Shown here one piece after another: positions 34,300-47,356 of a DNA stretch of 64,000 nt. Source of the DNA: Otatea glauca (Eukaryota; Streptophyta; Magnoliopsida; Poales; Poaceae); assembly GCA_036346275.1 (NCBI GenBank), contig JAYEVK010000286.1, positions 1 to 64,000 on the forward strand, read 5' to 3'. Within the stretch, counting starts at the first letter, position 1. Each line of letters opens with the position of its first letter. A program made the position numbers and the translations under genes. The notes beneath the pieces were generated by a model, which ran no database searches, had not been told where the DNA came from, and saw nothing but the letters and a program-made list of their open reading frames with translations.

Positions 34300-35791
34300 T
34301 GCTGGCTTGGAAATGTCAAAGGTGATGTGCTGCATAAGCGCTACTATGCTCTCCAAAAAGAGGAAGACACAATTTTTGAAGCAGTTTTAGGGTCTGATTT
34401 GCAATTACCCGCTACTGAGCTTCCGATTACATATACGTCTTCTAAGCAAGTTTAGGGTCTTGCTGCTCTCTCTTAAAAACAGGAAGTGCCATTGCAGGTC
34501 GGGTATGATAGTGAACCGCAGGAATCAGGATCGGGTGACTAGGTTTTGCAGCAAAACACGGCATCAATTCCAGCGTAACCATGGTCGTCGAGCTAGCTAG
34601 GAACGTGGTCGGCTGTCGTCCATGATCCAACAACAAGCAAGGACAAAAAAAAAGCAGGATCAAGCACAAAGCAAGTTGGGATTAGGTTCAACCTAATAAT
34701 ATAAGAATATTAGAGTAGAGCAATCTTAACAAAAAGCTGTTGCTTGGTCTCGTTTGTCTTCAGTCTGAGAAGCAAGCCTCTCAGTTTCTTCAGAGTTTTT
34801 CAAAGGGGTAGCTGACGAAACGATCAACGCGGATATTGGATGTGACATTTGCTTCATACATCTTCTTATCTATGCTTAAACTGACTCACAACCTAACCTA
34901 AACAATAGACACTAAAAAATAACACTAGAAGCACTGATAAAAAAATTAAGATAAAATGTCACGCAAACAAAATATGCCCTGCTCTTATATATAACATGAT
35001 GCCAATTTTGTGCAAAGATATATTTTTTTTTTGAATACATGAGTTCTAATGGGAACATACTCAGGTAATACATGGCATCTTCTGTTGCGATTCCCGGTGT
35101 TTCATAATCCAATGGCATATCAGCATAGACAAGTTAAGCACATTTACTTGATAGACTTAATCAGCAGAATCAACGGCCTAAAAATGTCTTTGAAATCCCT
35201 TGATCATCATATAACTCAGCTAAAATTATTGATGCGCAGAAGAACAGTTAATCCTGACTAATAAACAAAACATGTTTGAATCACGGAATCAGGCGTATCA
35301 AAGGAACTTTCACGGGATATTCCACTACAATTCGTATATGCCTGTCACAGAAAGGACAAAACAAAAAAATACGTGTCACAATATCATATCAACGCAAGTA
35401 AACTAAGGAGCCTTCACATCATTATAGGATTACCTTTGCGCATCCTGTTCATATTTTGGGGTCAGTAGTATTCAAACTTCAAACATCAAAGGAGAAGGAG
35501 CACTAAACAATCATCAGCTTTGCAGAGCAGCAGGGATAACTAGACATGACCCATCATTCCTAGTATCAACTAAGAAGATATAGTTTATTGTCGGCATGGC
35601 ACCACATGAGAACCCAACTATGTCGATGGAATACACCTCCTGCTATTTGATTACGAAGCCTATGGGTATCACATCAGCAAACATGAATTCATCAAAGAGG
35701 TCCTTGTTGGGAGCAGCTGCTTTCCAAAAAAGTGTTGTAAAAAATGCGATAATAAGAGCAAGCTAATGATACTTATCCCAAATAACATGAG
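34300..35791 (-). other. unassigned stretch with minus-strand coding-like pieces
   Basis: Two short minus-strand stretches look protein-like. One is ADMPLDYETPGIATEDAM with MYYLSMFPLELMYS (about 35130-35030); the other is AAAPNKDLFDEFMFADVIPI with IVGFSCGAMPTINYIFLVD (about 35720-35570, with one stop). I do not recognise the family and cannot join them into a gene. Nothing else is supported here. Confidence 0.3.
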
Positions 35792-36267
35792 CATGGTTAT
35801 CACGGCGCTCCGGCGAGGACGCCTAGGCGCCTAGGCGACAGTTAGGCGACCAAAAGTTCAAACTTGTAGCTCAATTATAGTTCAAGTTTTCTATGTACAA
35901 AATCACAATTCAAGCTCAAATATATTAGGAGTGAGGAGTGATGTGTAGTACCTTGTATGTAGCATCCATAGCACCTTCCATATGATCCAAATCATTGCTG
36001 TCCAAACATTGATGTAGAGTCCGAAATAACTCAATCCATCCAGCAACTTGCTTTGATTTTCCCTAGTACAAGCAAGATATTTACATGTCAGCAAGATGAA
36101 ACACTAGGTTGTTGGATACATGGAGTTCACATAAACTATAAAAATATCTTGAAAACAGAATTGAGAATGTTCCAAGGACAAAGACATTGAAAGTTTCAAA
36201 CATAGATATAATGTTCCAAGGAAAAGGACATTCAAACATAAATATAATGTTCCAAGGACAAGGACAT

Positions 36268-38860
36268 TCAAACATCAATGTCTAAGTCTAAATCATCTTG
36301 ACGATTATCATCACTTGGTCCACTCTCATGAGGAGAAGTAGGTGGCGTTTGGCCATAATCATCGTCGATGTCTAGATCATCGGCCACCAAAGGTTCATAG
36401 ACTTCATCCTCGTCTGAGCCTTGTTCTTCTCCTTGGGTTGTTGGGCTCAAATTTACACCGCGTCGAGAGTACGTCCTGGCCATCCTAGGCAGATTACGAC
36501 CCTGAAGCATTAGTGATGCACCAATGGCTTCATCAACATGAGCCTATGAAAGATTTTCAACGTGGTGGACTTCTTCGGTACTCATTTCAACCCATTCATT
36601 ATCCCATTGGAACTCTTCTAAGATCAAAGGGTTGAAATTTGTCCCTTCCACACGCCTCTTTTGAAAACGTTCGACGATCTTTCGGTTGTATTGAATGTAG
36701 ACCAAATCATTCAATCCTTGGTGCTCCAACCGGTTTCTTTTTTTTGTATGGATCTGAAAATTAATCACTAATCAACAACAGGAAATACTTGGAATATATG
36801 AGCAGCCTTGAAATAAATACAACTTAATTGCAATGCTTACAAATTCAAAGATGCTCCAATTGCGCTCACAACCGGAGAGGCCGAACAACAAAGGCCGAGG
36901 ATGCGTCTTGCAAACTTTTGAAACTCTCTATCAAGGCCATCAAAAGCATCCCACCAATCAACTAAAATGTAAAGCATTGTATCTATGTTAGAAACTTAGA
37001 ATGTTTAAAATTGAATCAACTTAGAATAGAAGTTTAATACTTACGAGGGCTCTTTGTTTTTTGTTGCATCACAACTGATTACTTTCCAAAGCTCTTCCTC
37101 ATTTTCTCATAATCATCCGCTTCATCACTTATCTTTCTAAGCAAATTATCATCACAATTAACAATCTTTTCAAACACATCATTGAATGCAATCCGGAGCC
37201 TCGAAGCATAGTCAATGTCTTTTTCTTTGATGTCGAAAAACTTGTTTGGGTTCAAAATAATGCAGCCCCATGCAGCTTTTGCTCCATCTGATGCACCCAC
37301 CGCCTCTCAATGATGTCCATTACCTTCTTTAGTACCCTTGGTTTGCTTGCAAAAGACACTCTTATTTTATTCCTAACATGATCCATACTTGCTGAAACCT
37401 CTAGCATAGCAGGCTTCTCATCTCCATCAACAATCCTCAGCACAATCAGCAAAAGTTGGGATGCTCTTATGCAATCTTCCACAGCATGCCAAAAACGCAA
37501 GGAAAGCAAAATATCACAAAATTTCTTCCCCGCCTCCGTGTGAGCCAATTTGGCCCAAGTCCAATCCTCACTAACAAAGAGTAGTCGCAAAGCATCCTTA
37601 TGCTTATATAAACTCTGTAAAGTGAGAAAAGAAGTAGCAAGCCGAGTGGCTGCGGGTCTCCCTAAATCCCTCCCTCCTGTCTTGTCCCTCATTGCATCGA
37701 GAAGCCTCCCATGCCTATAGATGAAGGTAGTGACATGCTTAGCTTGATTGATGGCCTTCTTGAACTCACTTATTTTTCGATATCTTCCAACATAAGGTCC
37801 AAGCAATGTGCAGCACAAGGGGTTCAGAAGAGAGTGGGAAACCTCTCCATAAGAATTTTATCTACAAAAGAAAAAGATGAGTTCCAAGCAATTTACAGCA
37901 TAAGGTAGTTTTTTTTGCTAAAGAAGAGAAACTTACCAGCAGCCTTGAAGTTGGCACCATTATCAGTGACCACTTGAACTACATTGTTAGGACCTATCTC
38001 CACAATCTTCTTCTCAAACAAATCAGCTAACATCCTTGCATCAGCTGACTGAGAGGATGCATCTATAGACTCCAAGAAAAAAGTCCCTTCAGGACAATTG
38101 ACAAGAAAATTTATCAAATGACTTCCTCTCCTATCAGTCCATCCATCTGACATTAGTGTACAACCGTATTGCCTCCAACCAGACTCTTGCTTCTCCCTTA
38201 ATGCTTGGATTTCATTCTTTTCCTTAGCAAGAAATTAGCAACATGCATATCCACTCTCTCTTTTTCTTCCTTGGTCCTCATACATTGCTCCATGGAGATT
38301 TGGGATAACTGTTTGGAATGCCTTTCCTCAATCACCTCTTCGGGTGTCTTTTTTATCATGGAGGCAACTGATTTTATTACCTTGGCCATCGGTTTGAACA
38401 TAATGGCAGCTTGCTTCCTCTTGCTAGTTGTCCCAGAACTTGGATGACAAGATGACGCCTTCGAGGATACTTGTTGATTAACCTCAACCTCCTGAACATC
38501 CTCACCTCCACCTTCCTCTTCATCGTCATCTAAATTAATCATCTTGTTCCTTGCAGACTTCTTCATGTAATCTTGCATCTCTCTCATTATGGCCATGGTG
38601 GTTTTAAGGCATTTTTGAACATCCCCAAAACCCGCGGCAAGGTGTTGCTTTAACCTTTTGATACCCGAATGCATTTGTTTTCCGCAAAGTATACATTGCA
38701 CCATATCCTTGTTCGTCATGTCCGGCCAAAATCCATACTTCCACCCAGGATCCTTCGATTTGGCCTTCCGCTTTGGATCCTTAGATGGATCATATACTTG
38801 CTCTTGGCTAGTAGCATTACCGGACTCGCCAACGGCAGCACTTGTTACTTGATCAGCCAT
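36268..38860 (-). pseudogene. hAT transposase, disabled (BED zinc finger, DUF659, hAT dimerisation)
   Basis: On the minus strand the start at 38860 leads into a BED-type zinc finger, MVQCILCGKQMHSGIKRLKQ with HLA (about 38705-38640). GCTLMSDGWTDRRGSHLINF (38170-38110) and VVQVVTDNGANFKAAG (37990-37935) are the DUF659/catalytic start. RFWHAVEDCI lies near 37500-37470, and KKRNRLEHQGLNDLVYIQYN (36750-36690) belongs to the hAT dimerisation region, preceded by a frame-broken GCERNWSIFE. Defects include a TGA for a usual Trp (37824-37826), a TAA (37079-37081), a TAG for a usual Trp (36544-36546) and several frameshifts. Near 38220 the usual linker between the zinc finger and the GCT-MSDGW part is missing. 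The acidic C-terminus runs to 36268. It cannot make an active enzyme. Confidence 0.88.
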
Positions 38861-39435
38861 GTACGTATATCAATATATGTCTTGTGCAAGCATGAAGCAT
38901 CATTATCAGTCATTTTCTATACAAGCTAGAATAAGCAAGCAATACTCAATACCAAGCAATCAATACTCAATGCTAAGAAGTCTACTCTTACTCAATAATC
39001 AATACTAATATTCAGTACTTCATACTAAATTACTAATAGTCATTAGTCAGTGACTCAGTGTTCAGTGATCATTGATCATTCTCACTTCTCAGTAAGTATT
39101 GAGTCAGTACTCAGTCAGTACTCAACTACTCCCTAGCTAAGTTGCATTGCATGCTGTTGCTGCAATTTCTTTTCTCCCCGCTTTTGCTCTGTAGTTTGTA
39201 GTCTGTACTACTACTCCCGGAGTACTCCCCCATTTGGCTGAGCTCAGTTCATGTCCAATCCCCATCGCGGCTTCCTCATCTCCAATCGGCGTCGCGGGCT
39301 CGCGGCTTCCTCGTCCTCACTTTGCTCAGCCTCAGCGCATCCTCCCGACTCCCGAGCTCAGCGGCCAGCGCATCTCACCGACGCTGCACCGCATCCTCTA
39401 GTCCCGACCTCAGCGCCAAACCGAGAGCCGAACTG

Positions 39436-39560
39436 AGGCGGAGCTCAGAGCAGAGGAAGGGGAGGCGCCGAGGCGGAGCTCAGACCAGAGGAAGGGGAGG
39501 CGGAGTGCAGAGAAGAGGAAGTGGAGGTGGAGTGCAGAGCAGAGGAAGGGGAGGCGGAGG
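39436..39560. repeat. about four copies of a 30-bp purine-rich repeat in the hAT leader
   Basis: GAGGCGGAGCTCAGA / GAGGCGGAGTGCAGA / GAGGTGGAGTGCAGA, each followed by (G/A)CAGAGGAAG-like sequence. It lies in the GC-rich 5' part of the hAT element. The adjacent 38930-39130 is a low-complexity CAATACTCA/TCAGTACTCAG stretch. Confidence 0.8.
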
Positions 39561-39957
39561 AGGAGGGGGAGGTGGAGGATTAACGGTGGCGGTGGTGGAA
39601 GTGCCAGAGGTGGAGAAGTTGCTGCCGGCGGCTGGGCCGAACTAGGGTTCCACTCCAGGTGAGTCTTCGCCTCTTCAATCTGCTCTTTCCTCGATCTGGT
39701 CGCGATTGAGTCTTCGCCTCTTCGGTCTGCTCTTTCCCCGATCCTCAAATACATCTCTGGTCCTCAGCCTGCAAGTCAACTGCCCAGGCAAGCCCAGCCG
39801 ACACCTAGGCGTCCACGCCGCGACGCCATGGCGACTAGGCAGTCGCCTGGTTGGCTTCAGGCAAGGCGCTGAGCCATGGCGACTCCGGCCGGCCGCCTAG
39901 ACGCCTAGTCGGCGCCTAGGCAGGCGCCGTCACCTAGGCGACGCCATGATAACCATG

Positions 39958-42900
39958 TCCATAACTATTCCAAGCATTAAGAGGAGGCCTTCTTGCTCCA
40001 TGCAAATCAAAGTTGTTAATGTGTTGATAAGTGCATGTTCCTCCCCAATTCACCCGGTTGAGATTTGAGTTCACTGGGGGTCTGATCAAGTGATTCAGAT
40101 CTATTCCATACTCTGGGACTGAAGTATTTTGACCCACTGTGAATTGTGCTTCCCGTACTCCTCTATCTGTTCTCTGGTCATTTTGTATTAATGTTGGACC
40201 AAATGTGTTTTGGTTTGTTACCTGATTTCCTGTAGAAAACAGATCTGTCGCTACCACTCCAGCTTCAGCCTCTTCTGCTACTGTAACAGCCTCAAAATTA
40301 ATAAAATAATTAAAAAGGAATTAAAAATCTTATTTGTATTATTTCTGAAATTTTTGAATTTTCTGGATTTATTGGATATTCTTTTGGCTTTTCCTTAATA
40401 CAAGAAAGTGAATTAAAGAATATAGTAAAATGGTAAAAAGTAAAAAGTAAAAATGCCAAGTCAACAAAAATTTACCAAAGTCATAAAAAAAATCTAAGGG
40501 CTCTCCACAGCCAGATTAAGTCGGTGGAGGAGCTAGATTAAATAAAATAATATTTAATCAAAGCCAATCATGTGAAAAGAAAGTCAGGGTAAAATGGTAA
40601 AAGAATTTTGTAGAAATCTCAGGAAGTTATCCTGGACCAACATTTTTACCTCGCTGACATAATCACAGTAGTAACCTCCAGTAAACATATCAAGAATTTA
40701 ATAATTCATTTAATAATTTTAAAAATTCAAAAACAGTGAAGAAATAAATTGAAAAATAGTAATATCAAAATTATTCAAAATTAAATATTAATAATTCAAA
40801 TCTCAAATTTTTACAGAAGGTGTATAATACCATTTTAGACTCTGACAAAAAGTTTGATAAAATATAAACTTCATTTAGATTACAAATTAAATGAAAAACA
40901 GATTTGACAAAACAGGAACAGCCGCATTGTCAGAATTATTTAAAATTCTACATGCATCATAAAATGGTGAAGATTTTACAGGAGTCTGGTAATGTCCTTG
41001 CCGACCTAGGGTAAACATTTTATAAAATTGTGAGTCGGTTTGACTGACAAAAACCCCGTAACAGTCCAGTTCTATCCCGAGCCTTCGCCTGAGTTCTTTT
41101 TCGCGGTCGCTGACGTGTGGGCCCGGCTTGTCAGCAAGCCGAGCCAACCGACCCCGCTGCCATCTGACCCCCGCGTGTCAGCCTCCCTCCCGTTGCCTTC
41201 TTCTTCCCCTCGCTGTGCCTTCGCGCCGACGCAGCGTCGTCCGAGCCTTCTTGCGCTAGCTCACTCCCAACCGCCTCGGAGCCCATATAAAAGCCTCGCG
41301 CGTCGTCGCAACCGACCCAGCCGTCCCCTATGAGCTCCATTCCGCCGCTCTTTCCCTCTTCTTCTCCAGCTCCGGCAAAACCCGAAAAAGAGGGAAAACC
41401 GTCGTTTCGCCGCCACAACCAATTCTAGTCCAATTCAACCGAGCCGAAGCTTCCTTGCGTCGCCAGAAGTCTTTCTCCAATCCCGGTTCAAGCTCTTCTT
41501 CTCCGTTCAGCCCCCGCACCGTGCAACCTTCTCCGCCGCCGCAGCCGCACGGTGAGAACCTTCCTCCGCTACCCATTCTTCAAACCAAACCCGAAAATAG
41601 ACTCCTTGTGTTGTCCTGATGCTCGCCAGAGTGATCTTCAAGCTCGGGGAGGTCTGATTTTGCAGAATCGCCGTTTAGCCGTGGATACCGCCGCCCCTCG
41701 CCGGTGGAACCACCCTTCCGACCATCTCGTGGCGCGCGATGCCTGCGTGTGCGCCACGGCCATGTGAAGGTCGGAGCGGAACCCATTCCGCCGCCGCGGT
41801 GATGGTTCGCCGCCGACGAGCTCATCTTGCCGCTACTGCCTGGTCACCACCAGCGGGCCCGAAGCCGTCACCGCACGCGCCAAGCCGAGATCGTCGCCGA
41901 CTAGCGGTCCGACTGTCGATTGCTGCGCGGCCGTGCGTGCCATGTGGGCCACGGTGTCGGTTGCGCGACGTCGGTTGTCTTGATGTCCGCCAAGCGGGCC
42001 CGATCGGTCGGACTCTTGCGCGAAGCATGTCGCCGCCAAGGGACCCGCTTTGTCGATCCACCACGCCGCACAGACGCTGGGTTCACAGATCATTCAGCGC
42101 GCATATAGCGACGCCGCCGCCGATGGGCCCGGCCTGTCAGCGCCTCGGCGCGGCATCACCCGAAAAGAGAAAGCGCACTTTTTCAGTGAAAGCGTACTTT
42201 CCATTTTCGGCAGTTTTCTAATTTTCAGTATTTTTCAAAACGTAGAGTATTCAAACTTGAATATCTTTTGAATCATCTGTCCAAATTTGATGAAATAAAT
42301 TTCTAAATTCATCTAAAATCATGTAGATTCAGAATAGGCAAAAATATTTCAGAATTGAATTCTATTTGAATTTTTGAATTCAAATTTAAAGAAAGGATTA
42401 GAAATATGTCATATATGAAAATTCTGCAAATGACCACCAAATTTAGTAAAATAAATTTTGTTAGATTCCTTGTAACCTTAGGAACCAGAATATGTAAAAG
42501 TACTTAGGGTTTGTTATAAGAAAAATTTAAGTTATTAAATATGTGGTAAAATAATGCAATAATGATTCAAATAGATTAAATCTTTAAATTGCAAATCAAA
42601 ACAAATACTTCATGTAACCATTTCTAAATTTGTGAAGTTATTTTATTTGAATATTTCCATCTGATTTCTTTTTGGCCCTATTGAAATTTTGTATTTGTTA
42701 TATGTTGCCATACGACGTGTAGAACCCGACGAATCCGGTACATTCGACGATCAGGAGTTCGAAGTCGAGGATAATCAACAAGGCAAACATCTCCTTTGAT
42801 CATATTGATCCCAGTTTTATAACTGTTTTCATTAAATGTTTTACTGCATACTTTATTTTATTAAAGTCTGCTATATTACGGGTAATGGTAGTGGTATCAG

Positions 42901-44569
42901 TAACTTTATAGAACTTCCTTGATAAGTAGGAAATTGTGAACCTTGATAACCCTAGAATAACGTAGACAATATGTGATGTCAATTTGGGTTACTCACATTT
43001 AGTAACTTGCTTAGCCATACTCAAATGAACATACAACCATGACATGATTAAATATGTTGGTTATGTCATCTAAAATGGGTATGACCATTTTTATGGTTGG
43101 TATTTTGGTTGGAAAATAAAAATAAAACTATGGTTTAGATACGGGCAATTATTGGCAATAGCCGGGTGTGCATGTCTTTGCATGTAGTGTAGGGTGGAGA
43201 CTATTGCCCGTGTCGAGTTAAGGACCGAACTATGGGTTGTTTTCAGGCCAAGAATTATCATACAACCACAAGTGCTGGTATGGGACAGCTCTAACTTATT
43301 AAGTTATTTAAAACTAGCTTTGCACTTGGAAGGCCGGAGTAGTACGAGCTGTTTCTTAATGAATTGCTCGACGGGACATCCACACTAAGGTGATCATGGA
43401 TTAAACGTCTACCAATATAACGGTGTACGCCATACTGTGGGTAGTTCCATCATTTCTATGCTTTGAGTTCTTACGCCACAGAATGGGTTTATCGTTACCG
43501 TGCTGGTGCAAAGTTAGGATTAAATAATGTAACAGTTATAACATGACTCTCTGCGGCACACCATAGGAAGTGTGCAAATATCGATTGCTTAAAGAATCCG
43601 TCATGTCTTGTGGGTAAAGCTGTATACCTCTGCAGAGTGTAAAATTAATCGATTAGCCGCGTCCGCGGTAATGGACACTTGGTAAAGTCGTCACATAGTT
43701 AGCAGTCTCTATTTTCTTAAAACCTGGTTTCTATCATGTGTTGGTAATTTCCACTGTGTGTCGGTGGAAATGATTTTTAATATAGTCGTTAAACCCAGAC
43801 ATTTGTGATTTATTTATGCTTACATTCTATTACCCTCGGTGTTAAATTGCTTTTACTTAAATTCCGTTTTGCAATCTATTATTCTGTATTTACCATTCAA
43901 ACTGGCTTTATGCAAATTAACCTTAATAGCCTTTCATTGGAATGACCTGCATATATTTTAGGATTTGCAAAAGTCTTGCGAGTACGTAAGTACTCAACTT
44001 GCCTATGTTGATATTTTTAGGTGAAGAATCAGATTACCCCGACGATTCATACGTTGATGCAGGATACGGGGAATTTAACGATGATTTTTTCTAAGGATTT
44101 TCCCTTGTCAGTTGCCTGTGGAACAATGGGTTAAAAAGGCATACTACAAGAAGTTGTCTCCACTGCATTTTTACTTTTGGTATTGTAAAAATATTATGTA
44201 ATCTTACTTCCGCTGTGTAATAAAGCTTGTGTATGACTGTGGTATCAATTTGTATTTGTGCGTACTAGCTACTGATGATGGGATTAGTATTGTATGCACA
44301 TGATATCCATTATTGATATTCGATATCAAAAATGGGGGCCTTACAGCTACAGATGTGCTAGTTCTGTTCTGATCTTCTTCTCCCACATGTCCCGGACTTG
44401 ATGGACCAGCCTTACACATACGCTTCAAGATCTCCTTCATTTCTTTGAATTCTGTCTTCAATGACTTAAGATCTGCCAGATCTTCCTTGATCGTTGCCAT
44501 CTCGGCTCTCATCTCAGTGAGTTCCTCCTTGCTCGCCATATTCTCCTGCGACCTGGTTGTTACCACCAT
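39958..44569 (-). pseudogene. gag N-terminus of a third Gypsy element, split by a solo LTR
   Basis: The minus-strand gag starts at 44569 with MVVTTRSQENMASKEELTEM, and a coiled-coil follows (EDLADLKSLKTEFKEMKEIL). It is cut at 44351 by the 40282-44345 LTR and resumes at 40281, where AEAGVVATDLFSTGNQ is in frame with it. It ends at the hAT border at 39958 (PLNAWNSYGHG). The charged N-terminus after a Met-initiator primer site is typical of Ty3/Gypsy gag. Capsid, zinc knuckle and pol are not found beyond the hAT element, so the element is truncated. Confidence 0.8.
40282..44345 (+). mobile_element. long solo LTR (Tekay/RIRE3-like Gypsy), 4064 bp
   Basis: It starts TGTAACAGCC and ends GGGGCCTTACA, flanked by the perfect duplication GCTAC (40277-40281 and 44346-44350). 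No internal domains are seen, so it is a solo LTR. A GC-rich block (about 41040-42160) lies between AT-rich arms and contains the TATA box CATATAAAAGCC at 41284-41295. About 3 kb of LTR follows the TATA box, so R/U5 is very long. The LTR removal test is simple: closing it restores the gag reading frame. The family name is inferred from architecture. Confidence 0.93.
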
Positions 44570-44710
44570 AAATGTACTTGCTTGATAGCCTTACTCAACG
44601 ATCCGCAGCGGAGATCACCAGATCCAACTCAGTTTTGGAATTTTACGGAAGCGATTAGTGTATCGCAGCCAACCTTCACTGATCGGATTAAACTCCAAGA
44701 ATCGATCTGT

Positions 44711-44722
44711 TGCTCTGATACC
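44711..44722 (-). other. primer-binding site (initiator tRNA-Met type)
   Basis: The minus strand reads GGTATCAGAGCA, complementary to the initiator tRNA-Met 3' end used by many plant LTR elements. It lies next to the LTR end (TGACA on minus) and upstream of gag, fixing the element orientation. Confidence 0.8.
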
Positions 44723-44724
44723 TT

Positions 44725-45245
44725 TGTCAGGACCGATTAATGACGAGACCGAATCGAAGAAGACATGAACTAGAAACTCCAGAATATTTTGGGAAAATGG
44801 ATCGCCTACAGAATTCTACCTCTAACAAACTACTTTACTTGCTAAGAAAGTTGATATTCCATTCTGATCTCTTTTCTATTACCCTTCGGCTTTTATAGCC
44901 TGAGTTCAGAATTACATTTTAGTAAAAGTGAAAACACCTTTTGACGGCTAATGTCCCGACAACGGAATTACCACTCCCAGTAATTACTACTTCTATCAAT
45001 CACCGTTTGATGACACTTAATACTTCCTTCTAATGAAATCTTAGCCGTCAATTTCTTAAGTGTAGTCGTCTTCTCCTGTCCTTCTTCGCTGACTTCCTTT
45101 TTGAAGAAAACTGAACATTTGCTCCTGCCATATAGCTACTGATGGCACCCACGACCCAACGGCCTCACCGGCCGCCGAGAATCTCACGCCCCCAATGCGC
45201 CGGCGCTGCAGCATGCGAACGGGAGAGGTGAGGACCCGGTCCTCA
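44725..45245 (-). repeat. 5' LTR of the minus-strand gag-bearing Gypsy element
   Basis: On the plus strand it runs TGTCAGGACCG to CGGTCCTCA (short inverted ends), about 521 bases. The primer-binding site abuts the left edge. A minus-strand promoter is plausible: GGCTATAAAAGCCGAAGG at about 44888-44905. The right edge is uncertain because another LTR inserted two bases beyond, and the original LTR may continue at 62606. Confidence 0.65.
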
Positions 45246-47356
45246 CCTGTGATAACCCGCAGTTTAATTAAAAAATTAATTAAGTAATAAAAATGATTAG
45301 GCAAGAAAATAAATTGTAAGGATTAGAGAGTGTTGTCAGTCCCACAGTGAAAGGTATCGCTCATCGAGGTATCCGATCTATCCGGGACCTAAGCTGGTAC
45401 CTCTCGCTAGTTTTCGGGGTTCATCATTCGGCGTTTAGAACTTACCTGGTGCGGTATGCGGGTACCGTTAGTAAAATGAGTGAATAATGACCGTAGTGCT
45501 CTCAGGAGCAATAGAGGCCAGTGGAAAGCCCAAGGGCAAAATGGTCATGTGCCCCTTGCCAATGCCATAAAGCCAACAGAGCCAGCCAACCAAAAGCCAG
45601 CTCTAGCCTCTCTGTCTCCCATTTGCACACAAACCGAACATCACAAGAAGCAGAGCCAAGCACCAGCCAAAGCAACCGGTGCTTCCTTTCTCCCAACACA
45701 AGAACACCCACGGCAGCGAGAACACAAGCCCAGCCGAAGCAAGGAGCCAGAAGAGGAGGCTAGAAAGGGAAGGCCATCCAGAAGAGGTGGTCCAAAGAGT
45801 ATTCAGAAGAGGAGGAAGGGAGCACCCGAAGAGATGGGGCAACCAGAAGACAGCCGACCAGAAGAAGGAGAGGCCAAGCAAGCCATCTGCAACCTCTTCT
45901 TCACCCTCAACTCCACCCCAGTGCACCCATCCCATTGCTTAGCCCCGATCATCCCAGGTGCATTTTGCCTCTTCCCAACAGTAGCAACAGTACCTGTTCT
46001 TATATGCAAGAGGATAGATCGAGGGTCTAGCTAGCTAATGGGGTAGTGCAGGAGGTAGATCGGGTCGTTTTCCCCATGGTCTCAGTTGTTGGGATAGCCA
46101 TCAAGGTAGTATCTGTTCTTCATTCCTTGTGTAGAGCCACCCAACGAGCATCATAGACCCCATTCAAGCATCCATCAACCGAAAATGTAAATTGAAAATG
46201 TAGCAAATAAAAGATGGTAGAAACCCTAGATGTCAGCAGAAGCAAGGGGGGAGTCACTCAAGTCGTGCGCCATGGGCTTGGTCAGCCCCGTGCGCCGCAG
46301 GGAGAGGAGGCGGCCGAGTCGGACCAGTGCAAGGCCGAGCCAGCCCTCAGCCAGGGAGTCGGCTCGCGCGGGGAGTAGCCGTAGGGGAGGCCGAGCCAGC
46401 GTCGAGCCGCAGGTGGGAAGTCGGGCGGTAGGCCGAAGAGGAGAGAAGCGGCGCCGATCAGCGCAAGGGAGGCTGAGCTGCGGCCAGGAGGGTGAAAGTT
46501 CAAGCTCCATTAAGTTGGTTTTGGTGTTAATGACAAATCTAAAATTGAGACTAACTCTTTTGATAATCATAATATTGATTAGTCTCAATTGTTAAGTAAT
46601 GACAAATCTTTATAAGACTAACTCTTTTGGTGAGCTTAACTCTTATTAGTCTCTTTTGGATGAAAAGATGGAAATATCAAAGGTATGCATTCGAGTTTAC
46701 ATTATCATATTTTGTTGCATTCTTTGATGTCAAATATGTTATGATTTTATTGATAAATCTAAATGTGAGACTAACATGATTATTGAGTATATTTTTGAAT
46801 AGTCTCGTGAAAAAGAAAAATGGAAATCCAAAAGGTATGTATCAAATGCAACTTTATTATTTCTAGATACATTCCTTGGATTCAAGATAAAGGGTGAACT
46901 CCATCATAGTTTTAACCTTAATATGTGCATTTTGTTTCCAACTCCATATATACATGAATGCACACATTTAGGGGGAGTTCATGCTTAATCTTGAAGTTTC
47001 AATAGTATTGATCTAATCCATCTTTCTATATTAAGGACCATTACTTTAAAACAACCATTTGAGTATATTTAACTTGTGTAGTTGTAGTATACTCATGGCA
47101 ATATAGGATAAACTCCAAAGCAATCAAAAATTGAATATGTGCATATTGAGTCAAGTTCAATTATTTGCATGCACACATCTAACAGAGTTTATTCTATAAT
47201 TAATGGTCTTAAGAGTATTGATCCCTTTCCACCACTCCATATAAATTGGATCATTACTTTTAGATTCCATCGAATTGAGTATATGAAACTTGTGTAGTTA
47301 ATATATACTCATCACAACTTAAATACAATTTAAATTGTGTTCGGTTGCCATTCAAT

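Larger units (their letters stand above)
35792..39957 (-). mobile_element. hAT superfamily DNA transposon
   Basis: The terminal inverted repeats are CATGGTTATCACGGCG (35792-) and, inverted, CATGGTTATCATGGCG (ending 39957), one mismatch in 16. Subterminal regions carry many copies of CTAGGCG (GCCTAGGCGCCTAGGCG at the left, at least six near the right end), probable transposase-binding sites. Inside is a minus-strand BED/hAT transposase relic. No 8-bp target duplication is recognisable, and the two flanks are unrelated: a gag fragment on the right, unassigned DNA on the left. Confidence 0.85.

Noticed and set aside
45480..46034. 184-codon plus-strand ORF
   Set aside because: It lies in the LTR 45248-62600, is low in complexity (Lys/Glu/Pro-rich) and has an overlapping ORF in another frame. 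No family is recognised.
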